From: a virus
Strand: one strand, 5' to 3'
DNA length: 64,000 nucleotides
Virus record (IMG/VR): IMGVR_UViG_3300002138_000147
Location: 62,001-126,000 of that record
Below the pieces are notes generated by a model. The model was given only the letters and a program-made list of their open reading frames with translations, was not told the origin of the DNA and searched no databases. A program made the position numbers and the translations under genes. This document shows, in pieces, positions 18,982 through 25,591 of the stretch; positions within the stretch are counted from its first letter, which is position 1, and the number at the start of each line of letters is the position of its first letter.

Positions 18982-19389
18982 TTATGCTGCAGTCTTAAGC
19001 TCCATACCTTTTAGTATTGTTTTCACATGCTCAATTGTTGATTTCTCTTTCGGATCATTCTTTGTAAGAATCTTTGTAACTTTTGCAATCAATTCACGCA
19101 TTGCTTTGAATGTTGGAATTGCTGTACGGCTAGAGTGTCGCGGAAACAACCTGTGGTGTTCGTAAGAATCAACATATGATTTACCATTTGCTGATGTACG
19201 ATTGTAGTAATGAGCTTCTGTAATAGTTACGTAAGCTGAATCACCTTTGAATTCAAGAGCAGCAACGTACTTTGTTACATTGTAAGTGAATGGTACGATC
19301 TTGAAGAAGTAACCACCTGCTGTTACGAATGTGTGTTGAGCTGTTTTCGTAATGAATTGTGCTCCTTTGTTTACTGTTTGTGTGTTCAT
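18982..19389 (-). CDS. Hypothetical protein
   Basis: 135 residues, basic, not recognised. Beta-rich first half (TFVTAGGYFFKIVPFTYNV, YVTITEAHYYNR) and helical Lys-rich second half. Followed by a strong terminator, preceded by the peptidyl-tRNA hydrolase/HD gene 25 bases away, so it is probably the last gene of that operon. Confidence 0.55.
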   Translation of the reverse strand: MNTQTVNKGAQFITKTAQHTFVTAGGYFFKIVPFTYNVTKYVAALEFKGDSAYVTITEAHYYNRTSANGKSYVDSYEHHRLFPRHSSRTAIPTFKAMRELIAKVTKILTKNDPKEKSTIEHVKTILKGMELKTAA

Positions 19390-19414
19390 AATATTTGTAT
19401 TTTGATTTTAGAAT

Positions 19415-20359
19415 TTATGCTGTCACTTTGACAGCGATTTGGTTTATGAGTTGCTTTCCGCGTTTTTCAATTTGTTTCCATTTAATAAGAAAACTAGTAC
19501 TAGTAATACCACCAAACATAGCGGCATTAGAATGAATTTCACACAACGATGTAATAAGTAATGTTACAACTGTTTTGATATCTGTATTGTTTACAAATTC
19601 TGTAAATTCTTCAGACTTAATGGTGTGGAATACCATATCATTTTCAATGAGTGACTTGACGATCTTGTTGCTACTGATTTGTGCGTAAATATCACCTGAT
19701 ACACAAGCATGATTAGGAAAATGACGTCGACCTTCTTCGTCCGTCTTTAGACAGTATGGTTTACCACAATCGTGCATGATTTGGTATTCCTGTACGACAT
19801 TTAGATCGTGAAGGTTGTCAAGAATGAAATCTTTGTGTGTGTTGATCCATTCAGGCAATCTCCATCCAAATTGAAGTGTTGTTGCATCTGTTAAATGTGC
19901 ATAAAGATCCTTGAAATACTTGTTGACTGAGATACCATGCTCCAGAACTGATTGTGTGTCTGTCTGCATTGTATTGGACATGTCAAGCAATACCTGTTGG
20001 TATGTGTACTTTTGTTTTCCTAATAATGGTAATGATGATACGATCTTACGCAATTCTTTGTCTGCGTAGAAACACAAGGATGTGTACTCGTCGTTGAGAT
20101 CCGGTTCTTGAAAGATAACGACCTGATTGGTCTTCTGCTGAATTCTCTTGTAGAGATCCAATAACTTATGTTCATTTGGAACAGCAAGGCAGATAATAGA
20201 ACCTGAATTTTGTGACCACTCTGTGTGGACATCTGGGAAAGCAATAGCAAAATCTGCAACGCTGTGTGTGCTCTGTTGAGCTTGGTAACCTGGTGTTAAA
20301 TCACTTCGTGTGATGATAACCAGTTTTGCTTCTTCTCTGTTGTTAATCTACTTTTTCAT
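19415..20359 (-). CDS. Peptidyl-tRNA hydrolase 2 / HD-domain fusion with in-frame amber codon 4
   Basis: Reading from the ATG at 20359: Met-Lys-Lys-TAG, then INNREEAKLVIITRSDLTPG and an unbroken frame to 19415. Residues 12-110 match PTH2: KLVIITRSDL, GYQAQQSTHSVADFA, LAVPNEHKLLDLYKRI, VVIFQEPDLNDEYTS. Residues 195-260 have an HD-like metal site (IMHDCGKPYC, then FPNHACVSGD). PTH2 frees tRNA from stalled peptidyl-tRNA; the HD part may act on a nucleotide. The ATG sits 21 nt after a late-type promoter, the usual spacing here, and no other start precedes the PTH2 core. An anticodon-CUA tRNA gene lies 375 bases upstream on the same strand, so readthrough is plausible. A simple nonsense mutation with a downstream non-AUG start is the alternative. 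Confidence 0.75.
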
Positions 20360-20380
20360 AACTCTTGTTATTTATTTGTT

Positions 20381-20394
20381 ATATTTATATATTA
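20381..20394 (-). promoter_or_regulatory. Late-type promoter element
   Basis: TAATATATAAATAT on the minus strand, 21 nt before the ATG at 20359. It fixes the start of the PTH2/HD gene upstream of the in-frame TAG. Confidence 0.55.
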
Positions 20395-20411
20395 CTTATT
20401 TATTCTTTTGT

Positions 20412-20732
20412 TTAACATTCACCTATACAACCACCTTCTCGTTCACAATCAGGATATCCCATTTCACATGTAAATGTTATCTCATCTGTTTCGAAAAAAT
20501 TTCCAACAAAAGTGATATCTTCCATGTCATCAACATTTTCAATCGCTTTCATTATTGTAGGCTGATCATATTCATACTTTGGTCCAAGACTTCCATCATG
20601 ACTCAAGTAACGAATCTCTACGTCATCATTTTTTTTCAGTATGACAAATTTAGACGTACCATTTACAGTCTGACCAATATCAAAGATATCACCATTTTGA
20701 ATTTCTCTTCCTGTCTCGTCTAAATATTTCAT
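20412..20732 (-). CDS. Hypothetical protein
   Basis: 106 residues, acidic, not recognised. Begins MKYLDETGREIQNGDIFDIGQTV, a small beta-barrel-like start, and ends with a Cys-rich tail (FTCEMGYPDCEREGGCIGEC, five Cys) that could bind metal. Its ATG lies one base after the 3' end of the suppressor tRNA, so tRNA processing at that end would generate its mRNA 5' end. Confidence 0.55.
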   Translation of the reverse strand: MKYLDETGREIQNGDIFDIGQTVNGTSKFVILKKNDDVEIRYLSHDGSLGPKYEYDQPTIMKAIENVDDMEDITFVGNFFETDEITFTCEMGYPDCEREGGCIGEC

Positions 20733-20733
20733 G

Positions 20734-20805
20734 TGCCTCCGAAGGGAATCGAACCCTTGACATCCGGTTTTAGAGACCAGCGTTCTGCCGCTGAACTACG
20801 GAGAC
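20734..20805 (-). tRNA. Amber suppressor tRNA (anticodon CUA), tRNA-Trp-like
   Basis: 72 nt cloverleaf: acceptor GTCTCCG/CGGAGGC, D-arm GTTC...GAAC, anticodon stem CTGGT/ACCGG with loop CTCTAAA (U33, CUA, A37), T-arm AAGGG TTCGATT CCCTT, discriminator A, no encoded CCA. The anticodon arm is that of bacterial tRNA-Trp (GGTCTCCAAAACC) with CCA changed to CTA, so it reads UAG. In E. coli the equivalent tRNA-Trp change (su7) is charged mainly with glutamine; which amino acid is used here cannot be told. First gene in its transcript, about 200 nt behind a host-like promoter at 21018-21025. Confidence 0.88.
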
Positions 20806-21052
20806 AATAAAGTGACCAAACACGCGATAACAAAAAAGTCAAAAGACTGGCTTCGTTTTACTCTAGTTTTAATCACTTTTGTATTTGATCTTGAAAATTC
20901 CAGTGGCCTTGTCGCGATCTGAACCTGATATGTAATCTCAGTTACCTCTTTGATCGCTGTGTACCCTCTGTATCTTGCTTACATTACAGATAAAATTTTC
21001 ATGACCTAAACACATTACAAATATACAAGAAAAAACGATACAAAAAAATATT
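20806..21052 (-). other. Leader region before the suppressor tRNA, possible small RNA
   Basis: No open frame of note. A host-like TATATTTG (21018-21025) faces the tRNA. Downstream of it the transcript can form a GCGATC/GATCGC-closed stem (about 20915-20965) enclosing a GGTTCA stretch, tRNA-T-arm-like but without a cloverleaf. It may be a structured leader, a degenerate tRNA or simply spacer processed by RNase P. Confidence 0.3.
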
Positions 21053-21205
21053 TTAGCAATTTTCTCGGTAAAAAAGATAAAAAGAAAAATTGTGTGGTGT
21101 AGTTATTGCAACAACATCAACATTTTTTGTATTAACAAATTCTAAAAGTTTTCCAGATTCATCAAAGAATTTAAACTTTAATGGTAATTGTGTTTGTTTT
21201 GACAT
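21053..21205 (-). CDS. Small hypothetical protein
   Basis: 50 residues from ATG 21205: starts MSKQTQLPLKFKFFDESG and ends FYLFYRENC, then TAA. Too short for families; looks genuine because it fills the gap between two tRNA genes with ordinary codon use and no shadowing frame. Confidence 0.5.
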   Translation of the reverse strand: MSKQTQLPLKFKFFDESGKLLEFVNTKNVDVVAITTPHNFSFYLFYRENC

Positions 21206-21287
21206 TGATACACAGGTATTAATTTTAATTTAATTTTTTCTTCCTTTAGACCAGCTATATGAAATATGTTTCACTAAAAAGTCAAAG

Positions 21288-21358
21288 TAGCAATATTCAG
21301 ACTCGAACTGAAATTAGTGGGTTATGATTCCACCGTTCTACCCTTGAACTATATTGCC
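21288..21358 (-). tRNA. tRNA with CAU anticodon (Met or Ile2)
   Basis: 71 nt: acceptor GGCAATA/TATTGCT (G1-U72), D-arm GTTC...GAAC, anticodon loop ATCATAA (CAT) with an A31-C39 mismatch, T-arm TTCAG TTCGAGT CTGAA, discriminator A, no CCA. Elongator Met is likely; a lysidine-modified Ile tRNA cannot be excluded. Confidence 0.85.
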
Positions 21359-21367
21359 ATATTTATT

Positions 21368-21589
21368 TTATGCTGTCGCTTCAACGACTGGTTCTTCAAC
21401 CATTTCTTCAACCATTTCAAATTCTACATCATCAACAAAATTAACAAAGATGAAATACTCAGCATCTTGTAATACATGTTCAGCCTTAATGTGCTCCATA
21501 TATTTTTTTACACCTTCAAGACCTGTCTCAAATGTTGACTTCTTGATTCTACGTACTTCGACATAAATTTTTCCATTATGTTCAATCAT
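21368..21589 (-). CDS. Small hypothetical protein
   Basis: 73 residues from ATG 21589 (MIEHNGKIYVEVRRIKKST). A longer start at 21652 would overlap the upstream phosphatase gene by 71 bases and is rejected. Ends in an acidic Glu/Val-rich tail (EMVEEMVEEPVVEATA). Overlaps the upstream gene by 8 bases. Not recognised. Confidence 0.55.
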   Translation of the reverse strand: MIEHNGKIYVEVRRIKKSTFETGLEGVKKYMEHIKAEHVLQDAEYFIFVNFVDDVEFEMVEEMVEEPVVEATA

Positions 21590-21992
21590 TACTAAATATT
21601 TTTTTAATTTCTTTACAATTTTCTTCTGTAAGTCCAATATATGATTTATCAATACCTACAACATTATTTACAAATGGTACTATATCTCTCACATTATCAT
21701 CGATCACGACATATTCACTAACACTGTTATCTCGAATGTAGTTCAAGATTTCTTCACCACGCTCAATTCCAAGAACATCAGTTACACCTACAATTTCTAC
21801 ATCAATTCCTTGATCATAGAAGATGTTTTGAAGCTCTCTAACGCTGTATCGTACTCGCCAAGTAGAAGTAATCACTGCTTTCAAATCAAGCTCGTTACAG
21901 AGTTTATTATACAAAGCACAACACTTCTTATTCCATTTCTTCGGATTGTTAATCTGAAGAACTCCATCAATATCTGTAAAAATGTATCTCAT
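21582..21992 (-). CDS. HAD-family phosphatase, RNA-repair-associated type
   Basis: 136 residues from ATG 21992. Motif I TDIDGVLQ (residues 6-13, nucleophile Asp with DxDG), motif II ITSTWR, and motif IV YVVIDDNVRD with the metal-binding acidic pair. The layout with 'TSTWR' fits the HAD domain found in multi-domain RNA-repair proteins. Lying within the tRNA cluster, it might remove phosphates from damaged tRNA ends, but the substrate is inferred. The ATG overlaps the TGA of the membrane-protein gene (TGATG). Confidence 0.75.
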   Translation of the reverse strand: MRYIFTDIDGVLQINNPKKWNKKCCALYNKLCNELDLKAVITSTWRVRYSVRELQNIFYDQGIDVEIVGVTDVLGIERGEEILNYIRDNSVSEYVVIDDNVRDIVPFVNNVVGIDKSYIGLTEENCKEIKKIFSND

Positions 21993-22165
21993 CAGAAGAA
22001 AAACCACATACTATTTGCTAAAATTTCAAAGCCTAAAGCAATTGGCCAAAAGATTGTCCATAACCATTTCTTATCAGACTCTTCATTTTGCATAACAAAA
22101 TAAACTATCACGCTTATAATGATATAAATGAGTGCTGCTAAAATAATGTACAATATCATAAACAT
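21992..22165 (-). CDS. Small membrane protein
   Basis: 57 residues: MFMILYIILAALIYIIISV forms a first hydrophobic helix, a charged loop NEESDKKW follows, then WTIFWPIALGFEILANSM as a second helix. Ends TGA in a TGATG overlap with the phosphatase gene, which supports it being real. Starts 11 bases after a tRNA-Thr gene, so tRNA maturation may define its mRNA end. Confidence 0.6.
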   Translation of the reverse strand: MFMILYIILAALIYIIISVIVYFVMQNEESDKKWLWTIFWPIALGFEILANSMWFFF

Positions 22166-22175
22166 TTTAATTTTG

Positions 22176-22246
22176 AGCCGGGTAGCAGATTCGAACTGCT
22201 ATTACTGGGTTACAACGCCAGAGTAATACCCTTATACGAACCCGGC
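22176..22246 (-). tRNA. tRNA-Thr (UGU)
   Basis: 71 nt: acceptor GCCGGGT/ACCCGGC, anticodon stem CTGGC/CCCAG with a C31-C39 mismatch, loop GTTGTAA (TGT), T-arm AGCAG TTCGAAT CTGCT, discriminator U, no CCA. One of three Thr-UGU-like genes with the same D-arm style (GTAT...TTAC). Confidence 0.78.
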
Positions 22247-22323
22247 ATGATGACAAGCGAACCATAGAGGTGCTACTTTAGTTTGAGCTTCACGGACGCG
22301 CTTTTCCGTACACCTGTCATTTG

Positions 22324-22394
22324 AGCTGGAAGTGAGATTTGCACTCACATAGTACGGTTTGCAGACCGACACCTTACTAGTCAGACATTCCAGC
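22324..22394 (-). tRNA. tRNA-Cys (GCA), irregular anticodon arm
   Basis: 71 nt: acceptor GCTGGAA/TTCCAGC, T-arm GTGAG TGCAAAT CTCAC, discriminator U as in tRNA-Cys, anticodon GCA in CGGTCTGCAAACCG. That arm lacks one base compared with the normal form, leaving a 6-nt loop on a 4-bp stem. It may be a decaying copy beside the better tRNA-Cys at 22561. Confidence 0.65.
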
Positions 22395-22398
22395 ATTT

Positions 22399-22545
22399 TT
22401 AATCAAAAACATTTTCAATAATCTCACCAATCAATTCGACACCCCAGAGAAAACCGTTAGCAACACTTTTAGTTACCAAACCGACAATTAATCCAATTAC
22501 AGCGTAAACACCTAAACAGATAAAAATGATTGATAATATTGACAT
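22399..22545 (-). CDS. Small membrane protein
   Basis: 48 residues from ATG 22545: MSILSIIFICLGVYAVIGL is a membrane helix, followed by a short amphipathic C-terminus (WGVELIGEIIENVFD). Fits exactly between two tRNA genes. Not recognised. Confidence 0.55.
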   Translation of the reverse strand: MSILSIIFICLGVYAVIGLIVGLVTKSVANGFLWGVELIGEIIENVFD

Positions 22546-22560
22546 ATTTTAAATTTATTG

Positions 22561-22632
22561 AGCCGGAAGAGGGATTCAAACCCCCGTGATTCTCCTTTGC
22601 AGGGAGACGCCTAATCGCTCGACCATTCCGGC
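22561..22632 (-). tRNA. tRNA-Cys (GCA)
   Basis: 72 nt: acceptor GCCGGAA/TTCCGGC, anticodon stem TCTCC/GGAGA, loop CTGCAAA (GCA), T-arm GGGGG TTTGAAT CCCTC, discriminator U. All arms fit. Confidence 0.9.
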
Positions 22633-22767
22633 AGTTTTAAGGTTTTATCCGCGCCCAGAAGATCCTTAAAAACTTCTGTTTCAATTTTCAGTGACTTCTG
22701 TCGACGTCGTTCACTGTTTCAATCAAACACTAGTGTGCTTATCCGAAGACAGAGGCATGTGTGGAAG

Positions 22768-22839
22768 AGCCGGGTAGCGGAATCGAACCGCTGTTTCCTG
22801 GTTACAAAGCAGGAGTAATAACCCCTATACTAACCCGGC
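22768..22839 (-). tRNA. tRNA-Thr (UGU)
   Basis: 72 nt: acceptor GCCGGGT/ACCCGGC, anticodon stem CCTGC/CCAGG with C31-C39 mismatch, loop TTTGTAA (TGT), T-arm AGCGG TTCGATT CCGCT, discriminator U, no CCA. Confidence 0.78.
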
Positions 22840-22965
22840 AGTTTGTGATTTTAGCCCTCGAGATTCACAACTCCGTATCTTTTCAATTTGTCCTCTGGTA
22901 CCTCGTACAAATCACCTAACGACCGCGATTTGAGCATACATGTAGAGGCTTGCGTGGCATATCAG

Positions 22966-23037
22966 AGCTGGATAACAGAGTCGAACTGTTATTCCCTGGT
23001 TACAAAGCAGATATAATAACCATTATACTATTCCAGC
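22966..23037 (-). tRNA. tRNA-Thr-like (UGU)
   Basis: 72 nt: acceptor GCTGGAA/ATCCAGC (last pair A-A), loop TTTGTAA, T-arm AACAG TTCGACT CTGTT, discriminator U. Very close to the copy at 22768 in D- and anticodon arms but with the acceptor of the Cys tRNA at 22324, as if recombined. Confidence 0.7.
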
Positions 23038-23041
23038 ATTT

Positions 23042-23179
23042 TTAGTCAATTAACTCTAAAAGAGCTTCATTGACTGCTTCTTTGTGAAGTGCCAGGATCT
23101 CATTGCGACCCCAACCGGTCTTCGATTGTAACTTTTGTTCGAAGATTTCTTCAATTCGTTGTATCAATTTCTTATTCAT
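23042..23179 (-). CDS. Small hypothetical protein
   Basis: 45 residues from ATG 23179: helical and charged (KLIQRIEEIFEQKLQ, NEILALHKEAVNEALLELI). No family. Fits between tRNA genes with ordinary codon use. Confidence 0.55.
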   Translation of the reverse strand: MNKKLIQRIEEIFEQKLQSKTGWGRNEILALHKEAVNEALLELID

Positions 23180-23196
23180 TTTCAATTCTTTATTTG

Positions 23197-23221
23197 TAGG
23201 CCTGGATGGAGTCGAACCATC
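23197..23221 (-). pseudogene. tRNA 3' fragment
   Basis: A perfect T-arm GATGG TTCGACT CCATC followed by CAGGCCT and A, the 3' end of a tRNA. No matching 5' half (AGGCCTG) is found upstream. It directly follows another tRNA-like 3' end. Confidence 0.5.
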
Positions 23222-23231
23222 TTTATGCTTG

Positions 23232-23308
23232 TACTTCGTGTTGGATTTGAACCAACGTGAACCAGACTAACCTTTCTACATGGTATAAGCATGAGGGTAT
23301 AACGAAGC
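23232..23308 (-). tRNA. tRNA-like gene, anticodon unclear
   Basis: Acceptor GCTTCGT/ACGAAGT and T-arm GTTGG TTCAAAT CCAAC are clear, discriminator A. The middle does not fold into a normal D- and anticodon arm: an ACC/GGT stem surrounds ATGTAGAAA. Possibly Tyr or Phe originally, or a decayed gene. Confidence 0.4.
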
Positions 23309-23536
23309 ATTTATTTATGTAAAAACAATTAGAACGTCTTATCTTTCAACTGTGCTAGACGTTTTTATACTCAGTCAAACTGATCGCTTTTACATAAAAC
23401 ACGTTTACCACCAGCGTGAAAGGAACTCTCATTCGGGGACTTTTCCCTAGTTGGGCTAACACCAACAATGCCACTGCTTCTCAACAGTCTGTTGCAGTCT
23501 AACTTTTCAGAGAATAATACATCTCACCTGCCGTTG

Positions 23537-23610
23537 TAGCCACAGTGGGACTCGAACCCACACTATATAGATTCTAAATCTATTGCCTCTTCCAATTGGG
23601 CTATGTAGCT
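23537..23610 (-). tRNA. tRNA with UAG anticodon (Leu by codon), class I form
   Basis: 74 nt: acceptor AGCTACA/TGTGGCT, D-arm GCC...GGC, anticodon stem ATAGA/TCTAT, loop TTTAGAA (TAG), T-arm GTGGG TTCGAGT CCCAC, discriminator A, no CCA. The anticodon reads CUA/CUG (Leu), yet the variable loop has only 5 nt, unlike bacterial tRNA-Leu, so the amino acid is uncertain. Confidence 0.7.
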
Positions 23611-23613
23611 ATA

Positions 23614-24069
23614 TTATTTTCTTCGTGCAAAACTATCAGTTTGGCTATGACAATTTGGACAAATTATTTGTAAATTATTTAACTTGTGATTTGTTCTATC
23701 ACCATCAATATGATGAAGTTCACATGTTAATGATTTACCTTTCCAATCTGAAACAGTACAATCTTTTTCTTCACATTTATTTTCTTTTAATCCTGCTTTA
23801 ATTAATCGTTTTCGTAATCTTGATGTATTATAAGATGGGTGTTTTCCATTCAATATTTCTTCAAGTGGTATTGTTTGTTTTTCAAATTCACTTTCAGAAC
23901 GTTTAATTCCTTTCCGATATTGATTTGGTTTATAAATATCTAAATGTTGTGCTCTACGTTTAAATGTTTCAAATTTTAATTTAACAATAGCTGCAGCTTC
24001 GCTCATTGTTTTAGATAATTTAACTGCTTCTATTATTTGTTCATCTGTAATATAATTCCTGCTCCACAT
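23614..24069 (-). CDS. HNH homing-type endonuclease within tRNA cluster
   Basis: 151 residues from ATG 24069 (an upstream in-frame start would run through the tRNA remnant). An N-terminal helical DNA-binding part (ITDEQIIEAVKLSKTMSEAAAIVKLKFETFKRR) is followed by a C-terminal HNH: CEEKDC, then LTCELHHIDGDRTNHKLNNLQIICPNCHSQ with the H-H, N and CPNC zinc residues. Its 5' side abuts a broken tRNA-Leu 5' half and its 3' side a complete tRNA, typical of a mobile endonuclease that inserted by cutting a tRNA locus. Confidence 0.88.
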   Translation of the reverse strand: MWSRNYITDEQIIEAVKLSKTMSEAAAIVKLKFETFKRRAQHLDIYKPNQYRKGIKRSESEFEKQTIPLEEILNGKHPSYNTSRLRKRLIKAGLKENKCEEKDCTVSDWKGKSLTCELHHIDGDRTNHKLNNLQIICPNCHSQTDSFARRK

Positions 24070-24100
24070 GTATAATATACATATGTTTTTTAAGAAGTTT

Positions 24101-24148
24101 GGTAGACACACAAGTATTTTGTGTGTCTACCAATTCCACCACACGAGC
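24101..24148 (-). pseudogene. tRNA-Leu 5' half with 13-bp inverted repeat
   Basis: GCTCGTG then TGGTGGAATTGGTAGACAC is the acceptor and D-arm of a tRNA-Leu, nearly identical to those at 24706 and 25067. At the anticodon stem it breaks off and becomes its own inverted copy: GGTAGACACACAA, loop, TTGTGTGTCTACC. The HNH gene follows. Confidence 0.7.
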
Positions 24149-24267
24149 AGTTTGTATTTACGTTTCAAATACTAAGCAGGTTTCGTTGCTAGACTTTCCT
24201 TCCTACTGGGTGACATCTTATCCCAATTTTTAACACAATGCTATTATGTGGTCAACCATCTTTAGTG

Positions 24268-24339
24268 TAGGCACGGGGAGAATCGAACTCCCATTACATG
24301 ATTATCAGTCATGCGTGATAACCGTTCTACTACGCGCCT
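24268..24339 (-). tRNA. tRNA-Ile (GAU)
   Basis: 72 nt: acceptor AGGCGCG/CGTGCCT, anticodon stem CATGA/TCATG, loop CTGATAA (GAT), T-arm GGGAG TTCGATT CTCCC, discriminator A, no CCA. Confidence 0.9.
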
Positions 24340-24406
24340 AAATAAAATACCTGTCCATTCCAGCGAATCAAGAGTTGTTTTCATCTCCCGGTCGGTGAGT
24401 TTGCTT

Positions 24407-24529
24407 TTAATCAGTCTCTTTTCCTACAACGACCAACGTTTTGCTGGTTAAAACTATAGTGTCGTGGTCTTCCGTTACACATCTCCATTCGAGATGGCTT
24501 ATCATATAACAGCTCCACCCTTTATCCAT
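24407..24529 (-). CDS. Possible small protein
   Basis: 40 residues from ATG 24529 (MDKGWSCYMISHLEWRCV, ending VVVGKETD). Only the open frame and its fit between two tRNA-Ile genes support it; the surrounding spacer has hairpins (CATCTC/GAGATG) and could be non-coding. Confidence 0.3.
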   Translation of the reverse strand: MDKGWSCYMISHLEWRCVTEDHDTIVLTSKTLVVVGKETD

Positions 24530-24556
24530 TACTGATCGTCTTCAGCAGGTATTTCG

Positions 24557-24630
24557 TAGTCATAGCAAGACTTGAACTTGCGACCCCCACATTATCAGTG
24601 TGGTGCTCTAACCAACTGAGCTATACGACT
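24557..24630 (-). tRNA. tRNA-Ile (GAU)
   Basis: 74 nt: acceptor AGTCGTA/TATGACT, D-arm GCTC...GAGC, anticodon stem CCACA/TGTGG, loop CTGATAA (GAT), T-arm GCAAG TTCAAGT CTTGC, discriminator A. The most regular tRNA in the cluster. Confidence 0.93.
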
Positions 24631-24705
24631 AAATTGTTGTCTTCTCATCCAACTTGTTATTTTACCGTTGATCCAGCTCTACGTTAAATACTAAATCCTC
24701 AGAAG

Positions 24706-24789
24706 TGACCATGGTGGGATTCGAACCCACACGCTCTTACGAGCACCACCCCCTCAAGATGGCGTGTCTACCAATTCCACCACACGGCC
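24706..24789 (-). tRNA. tRNA-Leu (GAG)
   Basis: 84 nt class II: acceptor GGCCGTG/CATGGTC, anticodon stem CCATC/GGTGG, loop TTGAGGG (GAG), long variable arm GCTC-GTAA-GAGC, T-arm GTGGG TTCGAAT CCCAC, discriminator A. Confidence 0.92.
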
Positions 24790-24866
24790 AATTTACTTAT
24801 TAACTCTTTCAATTCTAAAATGAATTGATTCACAGAACTTCAGTTTGCTTTACAGCGTTCAATTAG

Positions 24867-24943
24867 TAGTGAGTGTCGGATTCGAACCGATGATCTTTGG
24901 TTTCTGAACCCATACGAACAACAAGTGACCAGCTTCTCTCACT
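24867..24943 (-). tRNA. tRNA-like gene, anticodon tentatively CAG
   Basis: Acceptor AGTGAGA/ACTCACT (one mismatch; GTGAGTG one step upstream pairs as well), T-arm ATCGG TTCGAAT CCGAC, discriminator A. The anticodon region TGGGTTCAGAAACCA gives loop TTCAGAA with only three clean pairs. Leu (CUG) is possible; decay is also possible. Confidence 0.5.
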
Positions 24944-25066
24944 CACAATATCTTAGCGCTTTAATTTCGCCGTCTCCAATACCAAGCACCACAGTATTGT
25001 TTTTTATCGACATTTCTTTACACAGATTGTACACTCTGTTTCAGTAATTGGTGTTTAGTGTTTGTG

Positions 25067-25152
25067 TAGGCCAAGTGGGAGTCGAACCCACACGCCCCTT
25101 ACGGGGCATCGCGGCTTAAACGCGACGTGTCTACCAATTCCACCATCGGCCC
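25067..25152 (-). tRNA. tRNA-Leu (UAA)
   Basis: 86 nt class II: acceptor GGGCCGA/TTGGCCT, anticodon stem TCGCG/CGCGA, loop TTTAAGC (TAA), variable arm GCCCC-GTAA-GGGGC, T-arm GTGGG TTCGACT CCCAC, discriminator A. First tRNA of the cluster in transcription order. Confidence 0.92.
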
Positions 25153-25239
25153 ATATACATACTCTCAGGATTCGTGTTACGTAAAGTTCGCACTTTTACT
25201 GAGTAATATGTATTCAATTACCATTATGTCAATGAACGT

Positions 25240-25470
25240 TTACTTAACGTTTTTCAAACGTGAACAACGTGTATCAGTGAATTTTACTCCTGTACTTTTA
25301 GCAAATGCTGATCGTACGCGATCCGAGTTATTATCACCATCGTTAGCATAAACCAAAGCCGCTGCTTTGTTATTTGTATCTCGAACTACGAATACTTCAC
25401 CGTTTACAGCTGTGCGATCTTTAATCTCACTTAGTCGGCACGTAGGCTTGATTTCATTTGAATATCCCAT
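25240..25470 (-). CDS. Small hypothetical protein
   Basis: 76 residues from ATG 25470; a longer frame from 25575 is rejected because a host-like promoter and a terminator lie inside it. Looks like a small beta-rich domain (RTAVNGEVFVVRDTNNKAAALVY) with a basic tail (CSRLKNVK). Not recognised. Last gene before the tRNA cluster and probably on the same transcript. Confidence 0.55.
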   Translation of the reverse strand: MGYSNEIKPTCRLSEIKDRTAVNGEVFVVRDTNNKAAALVYANDGDNNSDRVRSAFAKSTGVKFTDTRCSRLKNVK

Positions 25471-25489
25471 ATCTATTTGTTTTGTTTGA

Positions 25490-25497
25490 CAAATATA
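25490..25497 (-). promoter_or_regulatory. Host-like promoter -7 box
   Basis: TATATTTG on the minus strand, 19 nt before ATG 25470. It could drive the small gene and the whole tRNA cluster behind it. Confidence 0.5.
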
Positions 25498-25535
25498 CGA
25501 AACATTTTTCAATCTACGACATACTAAGACAAAAA

Positions 25536-25560
25536 AAAACCGAAACTTTTCAGTTCCGGT
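25536..25560 (-). terminator. Rho-independent terminator
   Basis: ACCGGAACTG...AGTTTCGGT stem followed by a T run on the minus strand; separates the 25592 region from the tRNA operon. Confidence 0.65.
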
Positions 25561-25591
25561 CTTATCCCTTATCAATATTTTCTTTCAAACA

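Noticed and set aside
20020-20259. 79-residue minus-strand ORF
   Set aside because: It is a shadow frame of the PTH2/HD gene once that is extended to 20359.
23390-23480. A further tRNA gene (GTTAGCCCAACTAGGG and nearby arms)
   Set aside because: No acceptor stem or T-loop could be matched; left as spacer.
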